64,000 bases of DNA from Neodiprion pinetum (lineage: Eukaryota > Arthropoda > Insecta > Hymenoptera > Diprionidae), in contig NC_060237.1 of assembly GCF_021155775.2 (NCBI RefSeq), positions 14,654,970-14,718,969 on the forward strand, read 5' to 3'. The notes beneath the pieces are model-generated. The model did not search any database and had not been told where the DNA came from. It was given only the letters and a program-made list of their open reading frames with translations. Of the stretch, positions 55,338 through 64,000 are shown in pieces. The position numbers and the translations under genes are program-made. Numbering within the stretch: the stretch's first letter is position 1; each line of letters begins with the position of its first letter.

Positions 55338-58300
55338 GGTAGTACCGTGATAGCAGCAGTCCTCAACTTCCAGAGAAATATCCCTTGTATAAAACATTAT
55401 AACTAAAGTAAAAAGTAGTTGAGATACAGTACACCTTTGGGCTTCCTGTCATATGCGCAGAAGTATAAAAATTTTCCCATTGCGTCTTTTGTCTGACGTG
55501 GCAACGTTGCATTCTATCTCAGTACCTCTTGCACCTCAAGCGTGTATTGTAGAGTGTGTGTTGTATGAAATCAATTTGAGGTTAGTTACAATTGGAGACT
55601 GAAAATAATACACAATGACTTCGCGATTAAAAAACGGAAGATTTGTCAAAAAAAGGACTACTGATAAAATTAATAATGCATTAGCAGGTATGTCTAATGC
55701 TAAAAAACCAAAAGTTGAAATTGCACTTGACGGAAAGGACGGAGATAAAATTCCTGACGAGAATGGCATAGTTACGTGGAAAGTAATTGCAAAAAATCTG
55801 AAATGCACAAGCTGTAGAAGTCTTTTGGATTTAGAGAAGCTTTATGAGTTCAAAACAGAAGGTCTGCATTCAAAATTTAACATAAAGTGTGATAAGTGTA
55901 CAAAGCTTAATAAGGTCAACAGTGGAGTAAAAACCAAAACAGTCTCTGATATTAATTCATCCGTGGTACTTGGTAAGTCATAAATATCATATTTCAATCA
56001 ATATAATTAATTATACACCTAATTATTATCAATTAGTTTGTTATATAATGTATTAATTAATGATATGTTTCAGGAGCTATCCATTCAGGTGTAGGAAACA
56101 CCAGTTTAAATAAGATTCTAGCTTGTGCAAATTTACCTCAAATTAGAAATCAACTATATAAAAGATATGAGGTTATAGTTGGCAAAGCTATTGAATCAGA
56201 AGCAAAGGACAGTTGTAAGCGAGCTGCATCAGAAGAAAAAGAATTGGTCGTTAAAAATGTAAAGAAATTATGCGATACATTGTAAGCATTTATTTCGATT
56301 TATTTAAAATATTGAAAGAGCTCATGCTGATAAAATAATGATTATAAATCACATTTTTACTCCAAGGTTTTCTGATAGCAAAACATTATTGCATTGTAAT
56401 TAATTGAATTGTGACATAATCATGGCTGAAAATTGTAAATATTTTTGTGGAATTTCTATCATATATTTAAAAAATTGTACATTATTGAATGATTTATAAT
56501 TATTATATTATCATCAAATGTATAATATACGGCAAATTAAATCTTAACTTGAAATATGACTTGTGATTTTCTTGTTTTACTGGCACAAAAGAGAAATTGA
56601 GTATTGCTGTCATAGCTTTAGGTGAATAGTATATAATTGTAAATCGCGCACTTCGAAATTATGTACTTTACAGAAAAATTTTTGTTGTATGTTGTACATT
56701 TGATATTGAATTGAATAAATAAATAAAATGAAAATAAAAACATGATTAGAAATTAAATGAAATTTTTTCTTCCAATTTAAGGCCTCCGGAAATCGCCAAA
56801 GACATTTTTCCTCAACTTGACATCCTCAACATCTATTCACAGAAGAATCATTATTTATTTGATAATGCTTTAGGTGAAATAATAAATATAATAGTATCAT
56901 TTGATATGGGTTGGACAAAACGTGGTGATGGACGTAGCTATGACAGCTTGAACGGTTATAGTACAATTATTGGATTTTTATCGGGAAAAATTTTGGATTA
57001 CACGACGAAAAATCGAAAATGCCGGAAATGCGATATGGGTCGTAAAAAAGAAGACCATGACTGTCGATTAAATTTTTACGGTAGTGCTAAAGCGATGGAG
57101 GCTGCGGCAGGAGTTGAACTTGTCAATCACAGCAGCATCTTAAAGGAAGCTGGTCTTCAAGTACGAGCCATCATAGGAGACGAAGACAGTTCTATGATTG
57201 CTGCTGTACGAGCAGACAATCCAACTCAAGTATATCATAAATTATGTGATAAAAATCACTTGACCAAGAATTTTGGGACAGCATTGTGGAAAATGCAATC
57301 GAGTCATAAAGAATTGGCTAGACAGGGTGTTTCTCCTCACATTAAAAAATGCTTCTCATATGCTGTGTCTCAAAATAAGGGGAAATCTGAACAGCTGGCT
57401 TTAAATTTGAAGCAAATACCTGATCACTTATTCAGTAGACACGAAAATTGCGGTAATTGGTGCAATCCTAATAAAAAGCATACACTCAATCTATCAGATG
57501 AAACTTTATACGGTGCATTAGTTAACTTATTTGAAGTATATGCCGCTAACTCACATAAATTCTCTGTAGCGGCTTCAAGCCAAGGCAATGAGAGTTTTAA
57601 TAATGTTGTAGCTCATAAAGCTCATAAAAATAAATGTTTGAGCACAAGTGCTGCTTGTGATATCAGAGTTGCATCTGCTGTTTGTGTTAAAAATGATGGT
57701 GATACGAGTGTTTTGAATATTCAAAAAAAGTTAAATCTTCCTAATGGACTTCAAACAGTTAAATACGTTCGTCAAATGGATGTACACCGAGAGAAGGTAA
57801 CGATATTTAACCAGACAAAGGGTAAAAAAATACGTCGATTAGAATTGAAGAGAAAGAGAGAGCTTTTGAGGAAAAATAATGAAAAAAGTGAGGGTATTAC
57901 TTATGAAAGTAATTGCGGGATTAATAGATTAAATGATTATGTTCGTGATAGCAAAAAGAGTAACAAAATTGATGAACATGAAACAATTGTCGTTTACTTC
58001 GACATTGAAACTACTGGATTTGCAGCTGATGCTCATATTCTACAAATAGCTGCTATCTGTGATACAGAAGTTTTTAATGTTTACATTCACACCAAAACTA
58101 ACATCTCCGCGTCAGCGAGTGCCGTTACTAAACTTCACCATGATCATGGGAAAAATTTATTTCATGATAAGAAAAAGGTACAAACTCTAAAGATTTCTGA
58201 TGCATTAGAATCTTTCAGGCAATTTTTAAAAATATTGTCTAAGGGTAGAAAGAAATGTTTGTTAGTAGCGCATAATGCCCGGTTTGATGTTCCTCGCCTT

Positions 58301-59551
58301 TCACGTGCAATAAGTAATGTAAATGCTTCGACTATTCTAGATTTAATTATAGGTTTTGGGGATACTTTAACAACGTTTCGATCAGTATTAAGTGATAGAA
58401 AAGGTCCTGGTAAATTTAAATTAGAGAGTCTTAGTCAAGATTTTTTAAGTAATTCAGATGATGAGCCGCAATCATTTCACGATGCTGCTTATGATGTTTT
58501 AATTTTACAGAATTTAGTCGAAATACTCGACGTAAAAAAAAGTTGTTGGCTTCTTACAAGGAATGTCAAATTTACTTGCAAGAATTATCAAATGCAAAGA
58601 AAACCAAAGTCAATTTAAAAGTATTATGCGAGTTAAAAGATATTATTTCCTTGAACATGTGTAAAAAATTAGCTATAAATGACATTTCAGTTGATTATTT
58701 AAAAGAAATTTTTAAGCAAGAAGGTGATGACGGCGTGGTACGATTGTTTACTGCAAAAATTGATAATAAAGTAAGGATAACCAAAAAAAAAGATATTATA
58801 GAAAATGTTTTAAAATTTTTAAGAAATGAAAACGTGCCAAACCTAGTGATTAATAAACCAAAAAAAAATATTTGTAAGAAAGAGTTTCTAAAAAAAAGTA
58901 AAATATTAGTAGCATTTAATATTTTTCTAAAGTTATAAATAAATGCCTTTGTTAAAGACTTTATCGAAAACTGTAATTTTAAGTAAATAAATATTTAATA
59001 TATTTGTAGTGTAGTTATTTATGATTTATCCACTGAATTATTAAAAATATTAACAATTTTAATTTTTTCTGTACCGTAACCTATATCCGCAAAGTTCTGA
59101 CATTTATTTCAATTCGTTGGGCCTTTATGGCATTTTAAACTTCCCGCGTAGGGCAACGTTGCCAAGTCACTATTTCTCACGGGTCAGGTTATGAGAGGAA
59201 GTTTGAAAATCATTAAAAGCAACAAACTTTAAGAATTATTTACAAGAAAATGAATACCGCTTGTTTATGTTTTTTTTGAAAAAAATTACTTGTTATATCC
59301 TCAATTAATAATTCTCAGTTTTTAAAAAAAATTCTAAGAAAAGTATGGCTGTTATTAAATAAAATGCTCACTCTAACTACGGTCGGGATAGGGAATACAT
59401 GTAAAATGTACGACTTTTGATCGCTAATATTGCAAAATTTAGTACCGCAAGGACTATTAAAAAAAATTCCTACGTATAAAGGGCACTTCAAATTATGTGT
59501 ATTCAAAAATTGAAAGATATTGTAAGAAAAGTGATTTATCACGGTACTACC
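55338..59551 (+). mobile_element. Kolobok DNA transposon, 4.2 kb
   Basis: The TIR GGTAGTACCGTGATA starts at 55338 and its inverse TATCACGGTACTACC ends at 59551. Both are flanked by TTAA (55334-55337 and 59552-59555). TTAA target duplication together with the transposase type indicates the Kolobok superfamily. The single gene inside occupies 55615-58938. The flanks before 55615 and after 58938 have no other gene. Confidence 0.85.
55615..58938 (+). CDS. Kolobok transposase fused to a DEDDh-type exonuclease domain (three exons, -1 frameshift near the end)
   Basis: Exons 55615-55972, 56074-56281 and 56782-58618, introns GTAAGT...TTTCAG and GTAAGC...TTTAAG. 800 codons to the stop at 58618. Order: a basic N-terminus, a zinc ribbon (CTSC...CDKC), IHSGVGNTSLN, transposase core with D in VSFDMGW, D in IIGDEDS and E in QGNESFNN, and Cys/His clusters (CRKCD...HDC, HENCGNWC). 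From about 57990 an exonuclease domain: YFDIETTG (D-x-E), HNARFDVPRL (D) and FHDAAYDV (H...D). At the A8 run 58534-58541 the -1 frame opens and reads LQELSNAKKTK and the LCELKDIISLNM tail to 58938, the usual C-terminal continuation. So either an indel or ribosomal slippage. Role: cut-and-paste transposition; the exonuclease role is unknown. Confidence 0.8.
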
Positions 59552-59555
59552 TTAA

Positions 59556-60419
59556 TCAAAGGAGGACGGGTAACTGAATGACAGGTGCACTGGATGTATC
59601 ACAGACAATGAGTTATTGTTTCTTTATTTTAGAGATCAGAGGGAAGCGTCACGCGGTTCTTTTGCCACCGCTCTGGCTGGATGTAACTGGTTTTTACTAG
59701 TTTTTTTGGCGCGCGCCCTTAGGGCCAGTTCTCGCACGATCATTCGTCGCCGAGACGGAACGTCAGCGTCTGCTTGCGCTGCCGCTTACGAGCTGGGGCG
59801 CTGCTCTCGGTTCTAACGACGGGCGAAGCTGGTTGCTGTCGAGAGGTCCCCACACACATACGCTTTAAGTGAATGCCTTAATGTCAGTACGTGGAAGTCT
59901 GTTAGGGATAAAGTGTGTATTCAGCTACAGGCAGTACTTTAATGACAAAAATTCATTCCGTGTTGGTAAACCTGCAACTGTGTTGCGTTTAAAATGAGAC
60001 TGTGTGGCACTTGGAGGTTAGAAAACCTTGTAGCCTTCAAACGGAGTAACGAGAAGAACTGAAGAACTATCAGTTAATGTTTATCACCTCAGTAATACAA
60101 TATGTGAAGCAACATAATGCAATGTTCTTCGTAATTTCATTCATTAGGTAATAATTACCCAACTATCTTTCATTTTCCATTTTTTGAAAAGCTTATAATT
60201 AATATATCTCGCATCTGTAATTCGAAACGCATTTTTTTTTGTTACATACCCTGGTGATACTTCAAGATGAAGAATATTTTCAGTTGAACAATTGGTCAAC
60301 TAATAAATATGTACCAAGCTTGGTTACGGCACAATGCCGACCGAAGAAAAGTATCACGAATGAAAAAAGCATTGATTGAAAAACAAAGGAGATCTAATCG
60401 GACGATCCTTGCAATTAAT
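59556..60419. other. Intergenic, no gene recognised
   Basis: A GC-richer patch at 59640-59830 contains a short frame without known motifs. The rest is non-coding. The left end of the Harbinger element should lie here or just downstream, but no TIR was recognised. Confidence 0.4.
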
Positions 60420-61860
60420 TCTGCAACCTAGGCGACGCAGATTATTTCAACGTCTTGTTGGGTACATCCTGAACTCGTGTTGCGTGAACATGGCAAATTT
60501 TGGGAAACAGCCATCCCTAACTACACAGGTAAAGTGATATCTATTTATTCTACATCAAATACATATAAATATAGTAAAGTGTTTAATAAAATTACACGAC
60601 ACGTCTAATCATGTTTAAAAGCTACTTTATTCTGTAATTGATATAATTTTATAGACCAACTATACTGACTCCTAATTTTTTTACCCATTCAACAGATGAA
60701 TGATTTCGGAAATAATTTTCGCTTTAAAAAGGCAACATTTATGAATTTGTGCAACATGCTTAGGCCCTGCCTGTTATAACACAACACTCTTATGAGAGAG
60801 GCTATTGTGCTTGAAAGGAGAGTGGCGGTCGCCTTGACGTTTTTGAAGGAAAACTGTGACTTTTGGTCCATTGCTGATTTATATGGAATTGGAAAATGTA
60901 CCGTAGGATGTCTGTTATATGAATTTTGTGAAGCGGTGCTTGCACATTATTATGATGACGACATCAAGTTTCCCGATACTGAAGTGGAAAGATTAGCTAT
61001 AAGCAGAGGTTTCATGAACAGATGCCAATTCCCTGATTGTTTTGGTGCGATGGACTGAACTCATATTCCTATATCAGCACCTGCAGACCATCCCGAGGAT
61101 TATTATAATTATAAATCATTTCATTCGATCGTCGCGTTATGCGCTGTTGATTACAAGTATCGGTTCACGTAAGTGTCAATCATTAAAGTATAAGAATTAC
61201 TTATTTAAATTATACCATATATGCTCTCGTAACAGAATATTGCAGTGTTGGATGTCAGTACTATTTTATGTTGTGTAGGTTTTTGGTCATGAGACACCAA
61301 AATCAAATGTAGCCAAATAATTTTTATTTTTCATTTTTCATTGGAACATTATTTATTTGTAGGTATATAAACATTGGCGCCCCTGGATGTTGCAATGATG
61401 CATCAATTTTCCATAGAAGTGCATTATTCAAAAAGTTCTCTGTGAATAATGAGACTCTTAATGGACAAACAACTAATCTGCACATCATATCTGATGCAGC
61501 TTTTCCTTCGTTAACATGGCTGTTGAAACTTTATCCCATAACCAACGAAATATCGCTCATGAATCGAAATTTCAATTATAGGTTCAGTAGCGCAAGGATG
61601 ACAGTAGAGAATGCTTTTGGTCCGTTAAAAGGGCGTTGGAGAATACTATTAAAAAGAGCAGATTTGAACCTCGAAAATATGAAACAAGTGCAAAGGTTTG
61701 CTTTGTTTCACATAACATTTGTGAAAGTCATAATGAAGTTTTTCACCTCGAATGGCTTGAAAAGGTTAGAGCTGAAGAAAACAGAATGGCAAACATACCT
61801 ACTATCCCAGTTCTTGATAATAGAGCTTCTACAGTAGCTGAAATAAAAAACAAGATATGA
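60420..61860 (+). pseudogene. PIF/Harbinger transposase, decayed
   Basis: Pieces in order: VHPELVLREHGKFWETAIPNY (exon ending 60528 at GTAAAG), FRFKKATFMNLCNML (about 60713-60757) followed by TAA at 60777-60779, REAIVLERRVAVAL and the helix-turn-helix YGIGKCTVGCLL, then FGAMD-stop-THIP, where TGA (61056-61058) replaces the Gly of the D-G-T-H catalytic motif. The frame runs on to 61168, intron 61169-61362 (GTAAGT...TTGTAG), then GAPGCCNDASIF (second D), RMTVENAFGPLKGRW (third residue, E) and, after a frameshift near 61690, SHNICESHNEVF to 61860. The partner Myb/MADF-like gene was not found. Dead copy. Confidence 0.8.
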
Positions 61861-62811
61861 TCACGGAGCGCTTGACGAACAATGGAATGTCTACATTAGA
61901 TTGTTAAGAATCAAGTATTTTCAATTTATAACGTGTTATAATAAATTTTGCATCGATTGAATGTTTTTAATAAATTATCATTCTCAAACCTTATAAAATT
62001 TTGTATGTTTATTATATCCACTTAAATTACATACTTATGTAACGTTATTATTAATTAATAAACAAATGCCTATTATATAAAAATATTAGCTTAAGTATTA
62101 TAAAAACAAATTTTTAATATGAAAAACATTTTCATATTTTAACAAATCAATGAATTATAAAAATATATGTATGTATTAGGGTGTTTCAGAAAAAGAAGCG
62201 TTTTCTGAATTGGTTTTTCAATTTTTTTCTATTTCAGTGGTGGCTAAAGAAATCCACAAAAAATTCCGACACTGTTTTAAGTCGATTGAAACCGTGGTTG
62301 CAACATCATACCAAACAATTATCAGAAGCGAAGAGGGTGAGGTACATGGGTTGCAAATTTGACGTGGAATGCCCCATATACAATGTATATCTATTAGGAT
62401 GGTCGTTAAACGGATTTTTTACGTTGATGGCTTCGAATATAAAAAACCATCTCTAATTTTTTCAGATTTTCATTTCGAGCTCTTAGTGGCCTTATGTGAT
62501 TTTCTTTTTAATTAGAAAATAGGTAATTTTATGATTTCCGGAATCTCGCCTATTGACAGAGGTCTCAGATAGGAAATATCCTCAGGATTAGGGAAAAAAT
62601 AATTGAAGAAATCCCACATGTGCGCAAAATTGTTAAGAATCGATTTGAATATCAAAAAATTAAGGAAATTTGGAAATTGAGGAAAATGTTTTCCCAAAAA
62701 AAAAAAAATGGTCGAAAATGTGTACTATATTCTTGGGCACTAGAATGGAATTCCCCACACATCTTCTTCCTATACAATCAATAATAAAAACGTTTGACAA
62801 TTCAAGGAAAA
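61861..62811. other. AT-rich non-coding stretch
   Basis: No gene. Around 62176 TTAGGGTGTTTCAGAAAAAG and at 62365-62385 ACGTGGAATGCCCCATA look like ends of small DNA elements; the GGAATGCCCCATA motif also occurs at about 43158-43172. Confidence 0.4.
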
Positions 62812-62943
62812 TTAAATAAAGTATAAAATACGACTACACGTCCTTCCCGTTTTTTCTCTTCTTAATCTATAAAGTAAATAGACGAGCGTCAAACCTGCCG
62901 GTTTTTCCATACATGTAAAATAATTATGTAATTCACTTACCAT

Positions 62944-63111
62944 CTTGATACCTCTAGAGCTGCTGGCACTAAACTGAACACTATGAAGCCTCTTAACTGG
63001 CTGCCAATATGAGAAGAGGAGAGGGGTCCATACATTGTTGCTACTGAAATAATTTTGTCGTTCCGATCTCGCATCTCTCAAAATTCTTAAGAAATGCTCG
63101 TCAAAACTCAT
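62944..63111 (-). CDS. Possible first coding exon, unrecognised
   Basis: Minus-strand ATG at 63111, 56 codons (MSFDEHFLRILRDARSE..., LFSYWQPVKRLHSVQF) ending in a strong donor-like ATG|GTAAGTG at about 62943. No downstream exon or family recognised; chance is possible. Confidence 0.25.
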
Positions 63112-63126
63112 ATAAAATGGGCGTTT

Positions 63127-63143
63127 TTTTTTTTTTTTTTTTT
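63127..63143. repeat. Poly-T tract
   Basis: About 17 T in a row. Confidence 0.9.
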
Positions 63144-63564
63144 GATAAGTTTTGACAGTAATGGAAAATAGAGATTAATAAAAACAAATGTATTGTTTTT
63201 CAATAACACCGGCCCAATTAAATTTTGAAAGGCTCATGGTTGAATAAACTCCAGATTTGGGATTAGCGGACTCAAATGCATAAAAATCATACTTGGTCTA
63301 TAGTTCCACAAATTTTTTTCTTACCAAAACTGCTAATTTTTGGCGATTTTTATGGTTTTTTGCAATTTACTCAAAATTTTGAGGGTGTACGAGCAAAACT
63401 GACTTCAGATTCGGATTCAGCGCGTCAAAATACATAAAGATAGGTAGGTCCAGTCAAAAGTTGTGACGGGTTTTGAGTCCGCACTAATTATGTGGAAGGG
63501 AGGAACAATTAGAGACGGGGCGAGGAAGTCGAGACTGATCGAGTAGGTAAAACTTTGTGTCTGT

Positions 63565-63850
63565 ATTTGTGGGGGGGGGGCCGACAATGAGTTGCGATCG
63601 GGGGGGGGAGTCGACTTAAAACTACAAAAGATTATTACAATGGGGTTGTAGACATTAACGGTGGCTGATCACGCCTCAGCCCTTAGCGTCACTTAATTCT
63701 AACTTACCGGTACGCGCGCGGGGCGGGGTGTGTAAGGTGACGGGGAGTGTGAGGTAGGAAGGGTCGGTATTGCGGGGGGAGGTGGTGTAGGGTGACGGGG
63801 AGTGTGAGGTAGAAAGGGTTGGTATTGCGGGGGGGGGGAGATGCAGATCG
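63565..63850. repeat. G-run region and minisatellite
   Basis: Two runs of 9-10 G (about 63570 and 63601) and a tandem pair of about 60 bp from 63735 to 63838 (GGTGACGGGGAGTGTGAGGTAG then GGGT-GGTATTGCGGGGGG). The repeated G runs could form quadruplexes. Confidence 0.75.
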
Positions 63851-63942
63851 GCGGTAGATTGCAGGCTAACCTGACGTCGACGGAGTGTCGGTGTAACGGT
63901 GTTGAGGGGGAAGCGTCTGGGGTCTCGGGTCTCCTCGGTTCG

Positions 63943-63946
<4 letters not shown>

Positions 63947-64000
<54 letters not shown>
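63947..64000. repeat. (TC)n microsatellite
   Basis: A pure TC run reaching the window end. Confidence 0.95.

Noticed and set aside
59616..59816. 66-codon Arg/Ala-rich frame
   Set aside because: GC-rich patch giving a chance frame; no family recognised.

Overview
This is eukaryotic, AT-rich, repeat-dense DNA: spliceosomal introns, LTR retrotransposons, a Polinton/Maverick, Tc1/mariner-type elements, a Kolobok and a PIF/Harbinger relic. The element mix fits an arthropod, most probably an insect; a hymenopteran is a plausible guess but nothing here fixes the species. I see no convincing ordinary host gene apart from one weak BEN-like exon (37.8-38.0 kb). The window is best read as a stack of nested mobile elements of different ages.

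Layout. 1-3.6 kb: the 3' part of a Ty3/gypsy element (A, + strand) with integrase, a decayed deoxynucleoside-kinase (dNK) reading frame after it, a purine tract and the 3' LTR. It sits in a second, minus-strand retroelement whose gag and protease remain at 3.6-5.2 kb. 5.7-6.7 kb: a deleted mariner-type element with long terminal inverted repeats (TIRs). 6.7-7.8 kb: TA microsatellites around a diverged 505-bp tandem duplication. 7.8-34.6 kb: gypsy element B (minus strand, LTRs 7834-8056 and 34378-34598), split inside its protease active-site codons by a 21.6-kb Polinton (11072-32652). The Polinton is itself broken by a solo LTR of family A (14581-14859, inside the minor capsid gene) and by an 8.0-kb inverted-dimer mariner (24587-32582, inside its right TIR). 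This gives a four-level insertion chronology.

34.6-44.4 kb: several fold-back elements, a ~348-bp tandem array, and a three-exon DD41D transposase gene (39979-43737) whose large intron hosts a fold-back element. 44.4-50.3 kb: a giant palindrome centred near 46872 whose arms are homologous to the arms of the 8-kb dimer; its right arm carries a 974-bp solo LTR. 50.3-55.1 kb: gag and LTR pieces of gypsy element C, including an inverted LTR/leader fragment interrupted by another solo LTR. 55.3-59.6 kb: a 4.2-kb Kolobok element (TTAA target duplication) whose three-exon transposase runs into a DEDDh-type exonuclease domain with a -1 frameshift at an A8 run. 60.4-61.9 kb: a PIF/Harbinger transposase pseudogene. 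63.5-64 kb: G-run minisatellite and (TC)n.

The Polinton keeps recognisable capsid (major and minor), PRO protease, phospholipase A2-like/pX protein, packaging ATPase, a fiber-like protein, an SSB-like protein and the N-terminal/exonuclease half of PolB. It lacks the PolB polymerase half and an integrase, and nearly every gene carries one or two in-frame stops, so it is a dead copy. The best candidates for something new are the dNK-carrying retrotransposon, the two related giant palindromes and their link to a transposase intron, and the Kolobok-exonuclease fusion.
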